In this document: in pieces, positions 7,534-13,797 of the stretch | Layout: each line of letters opens with the position of its first letter | Position numbering within the stretch: the first letter of the stretch is position 1 | Source of the DNA: Chloroflexota bacterium | GTDB taxonomy: Bacteria > Chloroflexota > Limnocylindria > Limnocylindrales > CSP1-4 | Length of the DNA: 13,797 bases | NCBI GenBank assembly: GCA_021812735.1 | Contig: JAKAMV010000164.1 | Location: 1 to 13,797, forward strand | Direction: 5' to 3' | Made by a program: the position numbers and the translations under genes | Notes under the pieces: generated by a model | The model's input: the letters and a program-made list of their open reading frames with translations, nothing else | The model's database searches: none | What the model was told of the DNA's origin: nothing

Positions 7534-8511
7534 TCAGGTGGGCCCGCCTGCCCGCCCCTCGCGGACGAGGCGGGTGAGCTCGGGAAGGATCGTGTGCAGG
7601 TCGCCGACGACGCCGAGGTCGCAGAAGCCGAAGATGGGGGCGGTCGCGTCGGTGTTGATGGCGACGATCAGGCTGGACTTCTCCATGCCCACGCGGTGGG
7701 CGAGCGACCCGGAGATGCCGCACGCGAGGTAGAGCCTCGGGCGGACTCGGGTCCCGGTCTGGCCGACCTGGTGCGCCTGCGGGTACCACCCCCGGTCCAC
7801 GATCGGCAGGCTGACGCCGACGGCGCCGCCGAGGGCCTCGGCGAGGTCCTCGAGCAGGCCGAGGCTCGCGCGATCGCGGAGGCCCCGTCCGCCGGCCACG
7901 ACCACGTCTGCGGTCGCGATGGGCGCACGGCCGCTGGCCCGGGCGGGCTGGCGCTCCACGACGCGCGCCGCCGTCGACGCCTCGCGCACGGCGACGTCGA
8001 TCTCCCGGGTCTCGCACGCTGCCCCGATGTCGACGGGTTCGGCGGTCCCGACCCGGAACACGGCGAGGGCGGTCTCCGATGTCCAGCCGACGTCGACGGC
8101 GATCGAGTCGTCCAGGGCTAGCCGGTGACCGGTCGCGACTCCGTCGCGCTCCTCGATCGCGATCAGGTCCCAGTTCACGCCGGCCCCAAGGCGAGCGGCG
8201 AGGCCAGCGGCGACCTCTGCCGCCAGCGGCGAGTTCTCGAACAGCACCGGCCGTGGCCCGGTCTCGCGGAGGAGCTGCTCGATCGCGTCCACGTGCGGTG
8301 CGCCGATCTCGGCGCCGAGTCCCGGGTCCTCGGCCCACCACCCCGTGCTGGCGCCCCACTGGCCCAGGCCGTGCGCCGCGTCCGCCGCCCCGGGCCCGCC
8401 GACGTACGCCGCGGCGATGCCGAACGCCTTCCGCCCGACGGCGAGAAGGCCGAGCGAGCCCACGGTGGGCTGGCCGCCGGCGAGCTCGATGAAGACGAGC
8501 GGCTCGCTCAT
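7534..8511 (-). CDS. etfA: electron transfer flavoprotein alpha subunit
   Basis: The 325-residue product starts MSEPLVFIELAGGQPT at ATG 8511, which overlaps the etfB stop by four bases (ATGA). The C-terminal FAD domain shows the full EtfA signature: VVAGGRGLRD, PQAHQVGQTGTRVRPRLYLA, then CGISGSLAHRVGMEKSSLIV and INTDATAPIFGFCDLGVVGD. EtfA binds FAD and, with EtfB, carries electrons from flavoprotein dehydrogenases to the membrane quinone pool. The pair lies downstream of an FMN/4Fe-4S flavoprotein and upstream of a sugar isomerase, which suggests a dedicated ETF rather than the general fatty-acid one. A longer start at 8547 is possible but would overlap etfB more. Intact. Confidence 0.93.
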   Translation of the reverse strand: MSEPLVFIELAGGQPTVGSLGLLAVGRKAFGIAAAYVGGPGAADAAHGLGQWGASTGWWAEDPGLGAEIGAPHVDAIEQLLRETGPRPVLFENSPLAAEVAAGLAARLGAGVNWDLIAIEERDGVATGHRLALDDSIAVDVGWTSETALAVFRVGTAEPVDIGAACETREIDVAVREASTAARVVERQPARASGRAPIATADVVVAGGRGLRDRASLGLLEDLAEALGGAVGVSLPIVDRGWYPQAHQVGQTGTRVRPRLYLACGISGSLAHRVGMEKSSLIVAINTDATAPIFGFCDLGVVGDLHTILPELTRLVREGRAGGPT

Positions 8512-9293
8512 GCCATGCCCCGCTCCGTGAGGAGCTGGTAGAGCCACGCCGCGGCGTGGCCGTCGTCCTCGATGATCCGTCCGGGCTTCCGCCCCGGCGG
8601 CGGGGCACCGACCCCCAACACCTCCGTCCGCGACCCCGCGCTGCCGCAGACGGCAGGGTCGAGGCCGAGATCCGCGGCAGAGCGCAACAGGATCTCGCGC
8701 TTCCTCGCCACGAGCACGTCACGGAACGTCGGGTAGCGGGGCGCGTTCACCGGGCCGGAGAGCGCGACCACACAGGGCAGCGGGGCCTCCAGCACCACGA
8801 CGCCGTCGGTGGTGGTCCGGCTTACTCGCGCGCGGCCGTCCGTGACCTGGATGCCGCGGGCACCGGAAAGGAGGGGCTGGCCCAGGAACTCGGCGACGGC
8901 GGCCCAGAGCATGGCGCCACCGCCGTCGGCGGACAGGGCGCCGAAGACCACGAGCCCCGGCGCCTCCTGGGCGATGAGCGCGGCGAGGACCCGCGCAGTG
9001 GCCACCACGTCCGCGCCCGCGAACGCAGGATCGGCTGCCATGACGGCCCGGTCCGCCCCCATGGCGAGGGCAGCGCGGAGCCCCTCCGCCCCCCCGGCCG
9101 GGCCCATCGCGACCGCCACGACCTCGCCTCCCCCGACAGCCTCCCGGACGACCAGCGCCTCCTCGACCGCGTGGGCGTCGGCCGGGTTCATCTCCGATGC
9201 GCCGCTGCGGTCGAGCCGGAAGGTCGCGGGGTCGAGCCGCGCCTTCACCGCCGCACGGGGGACGATCTTGGTAGGGACACAGATCCGCAGCAC
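8508..9293 (-). CDS. etfB: electron transfer flavoprotein beta subunit
   Basis: This 261-residue protein begins MLRICVPTKIVPRAAVKARL at GTG 9293, the position where EtfB homologues start. It has the EtfB landmarks SEMNPADAHAVEEALVVRE, VVAVAMGPAGGAEGLRAAL, ALAMGADRAVMAADPAFAGAD, LVVFGALSADGGGAML and PRYPTFRDVLVARKREI. EtfB pairs with EtfA and contributes the nucleotide-binding and partner-docking surface. Frames upstream of 9293 are open but belong to remnants of other genes, so the longer start at 9500 was rejected. The ribosome site is weak (GGAG about 11 bases upstream), and the segment just before it is a decayed gene junction, so expression may depend on read-through from upstream. Confidence 0.9.
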   Translation of the reverse strand: MLRICVPTKIVPRAAVKARLDPATFRLDRSGASEMNPADAHAVEEALVVREAVGGGEVVAVAMGPAGGAEGLRAALAMGADRAVMAADPAFAGADVVATARVLAALIAQEAPGLVVFGALSADGGGAMLWAAVAEFLGQPLLSGARGIQVTDGRARVSRTTTDGVVVLEAPLPCVVALSGPVNAPRYPTFRDVLVARKREILLRSAADLGLDPAVCGSAGSRTEVLGVGAPPPGRKPGRIIEDDGHAAAWLYQLLTERGMA

Positions 9294-9297
9294 TTGA

Positions 9298-9600
9298 CTA
9301 TGAGCTCCACTGCAAGTTCGTGCGCCTCGAGCAGGACGGCCTCCACGAGGCGGGGCGCCGAGGCCTCGCCCACAACGACGGGTCCCGGTCAGGCCCGAAG
9401 ACCGCGCAGATGGCGACGGCGAGGCCGCTCGCCTCGGCGGCCGAGCGGATCCCGCCCGCGGTGAGGAGCGCGGGGTCCTCGACGCAGACCTCGATCGCAT
9501 CTAGCCCCATCTCGGCGACGCGGCGGTAGGCGTCCCGCTCGCGTTCCGAGAACGGCGACGCCATGGTGAAGGAGCTGAGTCCCAGCGCGTATCGCGACAT
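9298..9600 (-). pseudogene. TIM-barrel sugar epimerase/isomerase, N-terminal fragment fused to unrelated sequence
   Basis: The ATG at 9600 lies 8 bases after the flavoprotein stop, with a GAGGCGGG ribosome site. The first ~73 residues read as a tagatose/psicose 3-epimerase-like N terminus: SSFTMASPFSERERDAYRRV, EMGLDAIEVCVEDPALL and GLAVAICAVFGPDRD. After about residue 73 (near 9382) family similarity ends, and the frame runs through low-complexity arginine-rich sequence to a TAG at 9298. The full-length enzyme would need roughly 200 more residues. The sequence after the break codes, in another frame, for the tail of a second flavoprotein, so a deletion of about 2.5 kb joining two genes is the likely cause (inference). 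The fragment itself cannot form a complete barrel. Confidence 0.7.
9302..9381 (-). pseudogene. remnant of the C terminus of a second Old Yellow Enzyme-type flavoprotein
   Basis: In a frame different from the epimerase fragment, the minus strand reads VVVGEASAPRLVEAVLLEAH then ELAVEL. This closely parallels the last residues of the intact flavoprotein next door, IGDASAPRLIQTVILEAH then QVAMRL, with 14 of 23 positions identical in the shared part. It therefore looks like the tail of a paralogous gene that once preceded etfB. The frame stays open past the etfB start to a TGA at 9245. Everything upstream of this tail in that gene is gone. Short, but the match is distinctive. Confidence 0.6.
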
Positions 9601-9608
9601 TTCCCGCC

Positions 9609-11675
9609 TCACAAACGCATGGCCACTTGGTGGGCCTCGAGGATCACCGTCTGGATCAGCCTGGGTGCGGATGCATCCCCGATCCGGAACAGCTCCGGGC
9701 GGGCGTCCGGCGGCAGCGCCGCGACGCGGTCGGCCAGCGCGAAGTAGAGGTCGTCGCGCGACGCGCGCGGCCAGACGGGCACGACCGCGTCCGCCTCGAT
9801 CCGGCGGGCCGTCCCGTTGAGGGCGTCGACGACGGCGACGCCGCCCTCGTCGATCGCCGTCACCTCGGTCAGCGCGGTCATCCGGATCCCCTTCTCCCGG
9901 GCGCGCTGGAGGAACATGGCGCGCGTGCTCGCCTCGAGGCCGAAGCCGGGCTCGGTGCGCGCGGTGACGATCTCGACCCGGCAGCCGCGGTCCGCGAGCC
10001 ACTCGGCCGTTCCCGCAGCCTCCCAATGGCCGTGCGCGTCGATCACCACCACGCGCTCGCCGGGGAGGGGGGCGCCGGACAGCACCTCGTCCGAGGACCG
10101 GACGTTCCTGCCATCGAGCCCTGGCAGGCGGTTGGGCACCTGGAGCCCGCGCTCGCGCGCGGTGGAGCCGGCGTCCGGGTCCGCTGGCGATCCGCGGCGG
10201 CCGGCCGGCAGGTCGGGCTGCGAGCCGGTCGCCACCAGGATCACGTCGGCCCCCATCTGCAGGAGGCCGTCGGCGTCGGCGTCAGCATTCAGCCAGACCT
10301 CGACGCCGAGCCGCTGGACGGCCGACTCGAGGTAGGCCACCACCTCCGCCACCTCCTGGTGGAGGGGCTGCAGCGCGGCGAGGCGGATCTGGCCACCGAG
10401 AGCGTCCGACCGCTCGAGCAGCGTGACCCGGTGCCCGCGGCGAGCGGCGATCTCGGCCGCCTTCAGCCCCGCCGGCCCGCCTCCGACCACGACGACGCTT
10501 CGCTGGACCGGCGCCGTCGTCACGAGACGCTCCGCATAGAGGCGCTCCTGCCCGGCTCCCGGGTTCTGGATGCACCGAATGGGCTTGACCTGCATGACCT
10601 GGTGAATGCAGCCGTCGTTGCATCCGATGCAGGCGCGGATCTCGTCCGCCCGGTTCTCCGCGACCTTCCGGGGCAACTCCGGATCGGAGATGAGGGGCCG
10701 CGCCATGCCGATCAGGTCGGCCTCGCCAAGCTCGAGGATCCGCTCGGCGAGCCCGGGCTCCTTGATCCGCCCGAAGGCGATCACCGGCAGGCTCGACTGC
10801 TTCTTGAGGGCACGGTTCAGCGGGCGGAAGTACCCCTGCTCCACGGCGGCCGGCGGGATCTCCATCCAGAACGACGAGAACGTCCCCGCGTCGCTGTTGA
10901 AATAGTCCACGAGGCCGCTCGCCTCGAACGCCTCGGCCATGCGCAGGCCGTAGTCGAGCCCGTAGCCGAAGGGCGTGTACTCGTCGAGGCACAGCCGGAC
11001 GCCAATCGGGACGGCGTCGCCGACGGCGCGGCGGATCGCGGCGAGGCATTCGAGCGGCAGGCGCATGCGCTTCTCGAAGGTGCCGCCATAGGCGTCGGTC
11101 CGCCGGTTGAAGAAGGGCGACGCAAACGAGCGGAGCAGGCCGTCGTGCGCGATCTTGACCTCGATGCCGTCGGCGCCCGTCGCGACGATGTTGCGGGCGG
11201 CGTCCCCGAAGCCCTTGACCGTGCGCGCGATATCGTCAAGGTCCATGGCCCGCGTCGTGTGGTGGCTCGACGGCTCGGGCATCTGCGTGGGCGCCCAGAG
11301 CACCGGCGGCGGCTCGGTCAGCGACGTGTGCCCCGCGTGCGTGACCTGGCCGAAGATCCGGGCGCCGTTGGCGTGGACCTCGTCCACGATCCGGCTGTAC
11401 GCCGGAATGAAGTCCGTCTCCCACGCCTTGATGTAGTGGGGGGCCATCATGCCCTCGGCCATGACCGTCATGTGCCCGTCGATGATCAGCCCGACGCCCC
11501 CCATCGCGCGCTCCACGAGGTAGGCGTGGAGGGTGTCGTTGGGCATCGAGTCGCCCTGCATCAGCGCGGTGAAGTGAGGCTGGAAGACGAACCGGTTCCG
11601 GAGCTCAAGCCGCCCGAGCGCGAATGGCGAGAGCAGGTTGGGGAAGGCGGAGCGGGCGGCGGGGTCGATGATCAC
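9609..11675 (-). CDS. Old Yellow Enzyme-type FMN/[4Fe-4S] flavoprotein (NADH:flavin oxidoreductase, FadH/trimethylamine dehydrogenase-like)
   Basis: The 688-residue protein has an FMN TIM barrel (about 11-345) with LLSPFALGRLELRNRFVFQP, VTHAGHTS (111-118) and IEVKIAHDGLLRSFASPFFN followed by RRTDAYGGTFEKR. A [4Fe-4S] site follows at C349, C352, C356 and C368 (CIGCNDGC...RCIQNP). Then comes an FAD/ADP-type Rossmann domain with VVVVGGGPAGLKAAE (394-408). The second nucleotide-binding segment lacks a clean GxGxxG: VVVIDAHGHWEAAGTAEWLA (542-561), similar to the altered ADP site of trimethylamine dehydrogenase. The tail is IGDASAPRLIQTVILEAHQV. Relatives are 2,4-dienoyl-CoA reductase, 2-enoate reductases and amine dehydrogenases. 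The GTG start at 11675 overlaps the upstream stop by four bases. Etf genes downstream suggest ETF as electron acceptor. Substrate unknown. Confidence 0.88.
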   Translation of the reverse strand: MIIDPAARSAFPNLLSPFALGRLELRNRFVFQPHFTALMQGDSMPNDTLHAYLVERAMGGVGLIIDGHMTVMAEGMMAPHYIKAWETDFIPAYSRIVDEVHANGARIFGQVTHAGHTSLTEPPPVLWAPTQMPEPSSHHTTRAMDLDDIARTVKGFGDAARNIVATGADGIEVKIAHDGLLRSFASPFFNRRTDAYGGTFEKRMRLPLECLAAIRRAVGDAVPIGVRLCLDEYTPFGYGLDYGLRMAEAFEASGLVDYFNSDAGTFSSFWMEIPPAAVEQGYFRPLNRALKKQSSLPVIAFGRIKEPGLAERILELGEADLIGMARPLISDPELPRKVAENRADEIRACIGCNDGCIHQVMQVKPIRCIQNPGAGQERLYAERLVTTAPVQRSVVVVGGGPAGLKAAEIAARRGHRVTLLERSDALGGQIRLAALQPLHQEVAEVVAYLESAVQRLGVEVWLNADADADGLLQMGADVILVATGSQPDLPAGRRGSPADPDAGSTARERGLQVPNRLPGLDGRNVRSSDEVLSGAPLPGERVVVIDAHGHWEAAGTAEWLADRGCRVEIVTARTEPGFGLEASTRAMFLQRAREKGIRMTALTEVTAIDEGGVAVVDALNGTARRIEADAVVPVWPRASRDDLYFALADRVAALPPDARPELFRIGDASAPRLIQTVILEAHQVAMRL

Positions 11676-12118
11676 GGAATGGCCTCGTCCACGGCCCGGA
11701 GGATCGCGGCGATCGCGGTCTCGGCGAGGGCGTGATCCTCCTCCATGCCGCAGGAGCCGGACACGCCAACCGCGCCTACGAGCTCGCCGCCGAGCCGCAC
11801 GGGCACGCCACCGCCGAGGATGGAGAGCCCAGCCACCTTCAGGACCCCCGAGCGCAGCTGCGGGGTGTCCGCGACGCTGGACCACATCTCGTTGGTCGCG
11901 AGGCCGTTGCCAGCCGCCGAGACGGCCTTGTCCCGAGCGTGCTGCGCCGACTGGATGGGGGCGCCGTCCATGCGGTCGTAGCTCACGACGTGACCCCCGG
12001 GATCCACGACCGCCACGCAGCAGCGGCAGTCGATAGCCTCGGCTTGCGCGATCGCGGCCTCGATGCCGGCCCGTGCGGCGGCCCGGCCAACAGCGCGTGT
12101 GGTGACGAGACCGGTCAT
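11672..12118 (-). CDS. GlcG/HbpS family (DUF336) protein
   Basis: The 148-residue cytoplasmic protein matches the GlcG/DUF336 family over its whole length. It shows CVAVVDPGGHVVSYDRMDGA (34-53), AQHARDKAVSAAGNGLATNE (58-77), ILGGGVPVRLGGELVGAVGV (100-119) and SGSCGMEEDHALAETA (120-135). Members occur beside glycolate, diol, aromatic and C1 oxidation genes; one branch (HbpS) binds haem and senses redox stress, but for most the role is not known. ATG 12118 has a strong GAGGAGG ribosome site at 12125-12131 that overlaps the end of the upstream gene. It is coupled to the flavoprotein by a GTGA overlap, suggesting a helper or cofactor-handling job for that enzyme (inference). Intact. Confidence 0.88.
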   Translation of the reverse strand: MTGLVTTRAVGRAAARAGIEAAIAQAEAIDCRCCVAVVDPGGHVVSYDRMDGAPIQSAQHARDKAVSAAGNGLATNEMWSSVADTPQLRSGVLKVAGLSILGGGVPVRLGGELVGAVGVSGSCGMEEDHALAETAIAAILRAVDEAIP

Positions 12119-12129
12119 TGCATGCCTCC

Positions 12130-13194
12130 TCAGCGCGGCGCCCCGCGCTCTGCGTCGGCGTCAATCGGCAGGCGGACCCCGACGGCCCGCCGCCACAGGT
12201 CGAGCGTGCGCATGTTCCCGAGGATGTCGTCAAGCGTGTACTCGGGCGCCTCGGTCCGACCCTCGCGGGCGTAGTCGACCACGCGGTCCGCCTCGATCGT
12301 GTAGGCGCCCTGGCTCACGTCGATCGATACCTGGCGGTCCGGCTCGCCCCGGCGCTCGATCAGGATCCGCGGCTCGCCGCCGAAGCGGTCCGGCCTGAGC
12401 GGCAGGTAGGGTGCCGGGAGTCGGATGAAGCCCTCGCTGCCGGTCAGGAGGACCGTCTTGTCGATCTCCGTGCGGAAGGAGCCCGAGATCGCCGCCGAGA
12501 GGCCGCCCTCCCACCAGAGCAGGCCGGCCGCGTCGAGGTCGATGCCCTCCGTCGGGTGGAGGAGCCCGGCCCCGAAGACCCGGTCCGGGTCCCGGAAGCC
12601 GACGCCCGCCGCGGCGCCCGCCAGCCGCCGCGCCATCGACACCGTGTAGCAGCCGTTGTCGAGGATCGCGCCTCCTGCGAGGTCCCCTCGGTAGTAGTAG
12701 GTGGCGCCCGGTTCGGGGCCGGCGTCGAATCCCCAGTCGAGCTTCATCATCCGGAGGTCGCCGATCTCGCCGCCGGCGATGAGCTCGGCGAGCCGGGCGG
12801 TCTGCGGGTGGACGCGGAACGCGAAGCCCTCCATCAGGAAGACCTTCGCATCCCGCGCCGCCTTGACGGCGCGCTCGGCGCCGGCCGCGGTCACCGCGAT
12901 CGGCTTCTCGCACAGTATGTGCTTCCCGGAGGCGGCGGCCTCGACGACCAAGTCCACGTGGATGTGGTGGGGGGTCGAGATGTAGACGAACTCCACCGCC
13001 GGATCCGCGAGCAGGGCAGCGTACGAGCCGTACGCACGCTCCACCCCGTACTGCGCGGCAAACGCATTCGCCTTCCCTTGGTCGCGGCTCGCGACGGCGT
13101 CGAGTCTGGCGCTCGACGACGCCGCGAGCCCCGCGGCGAACGTGTGCGAGATGCCGCCGAGGCCCAGGATCCCCCAAGAGGCGCGCGAGGTCAT
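12130..13194 (-). CDS. Gfo/Idh/MocA family oxidoreductase, dihydrodiol dehydrogenase-like branch
   Basis: This 354-residue enzyme starts at ATG 13194 with GGGAG about six bases upstream. It has a Rossmann motif WGILGLGGISHTFA (7-20), the catalytic EKP at 96-98 and VFLMEGFAFRVHPQT (118-132). The motif GGAILDNGCYTVSMAR (174-189) puts D179 and Y183 where dimeric dihydrodiol dehydrogenases and 1,5-anhydro-fructose or glucose-fructose-type enzymes have D and Y; most family members have histidine there. It probably oxidises a sugar, cyclitol or trans-diol hydroxyl with NAD(P). It is followed 11 bases later by the GlcG-like gene and preceded by a hairpin that separates it from the AnmK-like gene. 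Intact; substrate unknown. Confidence 0.88.
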   Translation of the reverse strand: MTSRASWGILGLGGISHTFAAGLAASSSARLDAVASRDQGKANAFAAQYGVERAYGSYAALLADPAVEFVYISTPHHIHVDLVVEAAASGKHILCEKPIAVTAAGAERAVKAARDAKVFLMEGFAFRVHPQTARLAELIAGGEIGDLRMMKLDWGFDAGPEPGATYYYRGDLAGGAILDNGCYTVSMARRLAGAAAGVGFRDPDRVFGAGLLHPTEGIDLDAAGLLWWEGGLSAAISGSFRTEIDKTVLLTGSEGFIRLPAPYLPLRPDRFGGEPRILIERRGEPDRQVSIDVSQGAYTIEADRVVDYAREGRTEAPEYTLDDILGNMRTLDLWRRAVGVRLPIDADAERGAPR

Positions 13195-13241
13195 AGCTGT
13201 CTCCCGTGGCGCAGGCGGGCGGGCCCCGCCCGAAGGCCTCG

Positions 13242-13272
13242 CCCGGGCGGGCCGCGGAGCGGCCCGCCCGGG
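13242..13272 (-). terminator. long GC-only hairpin after the AnmK-like gene
   Basis: A perfect 14-bp stem (CCCGGGCGGGCCGC paired with its complement) closes a three-base loop 20 bases after the AnmK-like stop. A second GC-rich inverted repeat (CGGGCGGG/CCCGCCCG) follows at 13216-13232. With no T-tract it may act as an attenuator, RNA-stability element or Rho-independent-like terminator that partly uncouples anmK from the oxidoreductase operon. Confidence 0.5.
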
Positions 13273-13291
13273 GTCGGTGGAGGAGCGGCGA

Positions 13292-13797
13292 CTAGCGGGC
13301 TGATGGGCGAACGTCGGCCGGGATCGCCGCCTTCTCGCCCGGGTCGGGGAACGCCCGGACCATCTGGGGCGGCCACTGGACCTTGCCCATGACGGCGAAG
13401 GCGGTGGCGCCCGAGCAGGCCGGGATGTTGTTGGCCAGGAGGTTCATGTTCGCGAACGCGAGCGTCCCGAACTTGATCGCCTCCTTGAACTGCGGCGGGA
13501 TGCCGTACTCGTCCGACGTCGTGAGGCGGATCCCGTGGGCGCCGAGGTCCTCCCGGAGGTGGGCCATGAGCACCGGGTTCCGCGTGCCGCCGCCGCTCGC
13601 GATCAGGGTGTCGACGCCGGAGATGTCGCCCACGAGCTCGGTGACCGCCTTCGTGATCGACAGCGGCGTGAACCGCGTGAGGGTGGCGATGATGTCCTCG
13701 TTGGGGATCTTCTTCCACGTCTGGATGATGTTGTCCGCCCACTCGGAGCCGAAGTCGGGCGTCCAGTCGCTGCGCGGCGTCTTCCGAGCGTAGAAGG
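13292..13797 (-). CDS. anmK: anhydro-N-acetylmuramic acid kinase-like protein, C-terminal part (5' end beyond window)
   Basis: The frame is open from the right edge to the stop at 13292 and gives the last 167 residues. It shows AnmK family signatures: TPLSITKAVTELVGDISGVD, then LIASGGGTRNPVLMAHLRED (the SGGGxxNP nucleotide/sugar motif), LTTSDEYGIPPQFKEAIKFG (normally TDExGxPxxxxEA) and NIPACSGAT (normally NLPSVTGA). AnmK phosphorylates 1,6-anhydro-N-acetylmuramic acid during peptidoglycan recycling in the cytoplasm. The departures from consensus near the end, and the catabolic neighbours without MurQ or NagZ in view, leave room for an AnmK-like kinase acting on another anhydro- or keto-sugar. 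Complete family length is near 370-400 residues, so over half is missing here. Confidence 0.82.
   Translation of the reverse strand, partial: FYARKTPRSDWTPDFGSEWADNIIQTWKKIPNEDIIATLTRFTPLSITKAVTELVGDISGVDTLIASGGGTRNPVLMAHLREDLGAHGIRLTTSDEYGIPPQFKEAIKFGTLAFANMNLLANNIPACSGATAFAVMGKVQWPPQMVRAFPDPGEKAAIPADVRPSAR

Noticed and set aside
6652..8121. 489-codon plus-strand open frame
   Set aside because: Antisense to the isomerase and etfA genes, both of which have strong family motifs.
9627..11735. 702-codon plus-strand open frame
   Set aside because: Lies opposite the clearly conserved flavoprotein, with no recognisable fold; an artefact of high GC.
11676..12233. N-terminal extension of the flavoprotein to 12233
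   Set aside because: It would overlap the entire DUF336 gene; the extension is low complexity and the GTGA overlap at 11675 gives a natural start.
12118..13392. 424-codon plus-strand open frame
   Set aside because: Antisense shadow of the Gfo/Idh/MocA gene, with biased composition.
1..13797. CRISPR array, insertion sequence, integrase or transposase
   Set aside because: No regularly spaced repeats and no recombinase-like protein in any frame, so an integration event is suggested only by the tRNA half and the inverted repeat.

Overview
This is a GC-rich (about 70 % by eye) bacterial window packed with sugar, polyol or glycoside catabolism genes. Genes are tightly spaced, starts often overlap the previous stop by 1-4 bases, and GTG starts are common. 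This fits a free-living high-GC soil or freshwater bacterium, for example Chloroflexota or Actinomycetota. No rRNA or lineage marker is present, so the phylum is a guess.

Layout. (1) Positions 1-2562, plus strand: a three-gene run with the 3' end of a 3-hydroxyisobutyrate/tartronate-semialdehyde reductase-type dehydrogenase, a transaldolase-like protein and an aldose-1-epimerase-like protein. (2) 2685-3878, minus strand: a lipocalin-like (AttH/CrtC-like) gene cut by one in-frame TGA, facing the first run across a hairpin. (3) 3879-4461: a gene-free stretch with a possible operator, a perfect 5' half of tRNA-Gly(CCC) that stops at the anticodon loop, a 20-bp palindrome and a 54-bp near-perfect inverted repeat with an AT-rich centre. 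(4) 4462-13797, minus strand, read right to left: the end of an AnmK-like kinase, a Gfo/Idh/MocA oxidoreductase, a GlcG/DUF336 protein, an FMN/4Fe-4S Old Yellow Enzyme-type flavoprotein, a broken TIM-barrel epimerase fused to the tail of a second flavoprotein, etfB, etfA, an intact TIM-barrel sugar isomerase/epimerase, a second Gfo/Idh/MocA oxidoreductase and a frameshifted MFS transporter.

How the minus-strand genes may work together (inference): the transporter imports a sugar, polyol or glycoside. The two NAD(P)-dependent oxidoreductases and the TIM-barrel enzymes oxidise and isomerise it. The iron-sulfur flavoprotein passes electrons to the dedicated EtfAB, an arrangement like trimethylamine dehydrogenase and its ETF. 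The substrate cannot be read from sequence.

The most unusual signals are the half tRNA beside a long inverted repeat, the chimeric epimerase/flavoprotein remnant, and three other lesions (premature stop, frameshift, truncated tRNA) in the same region. Together they suggest a recombination junction next to a partly decaying catabolic island. Part of this could instead be assembly error.
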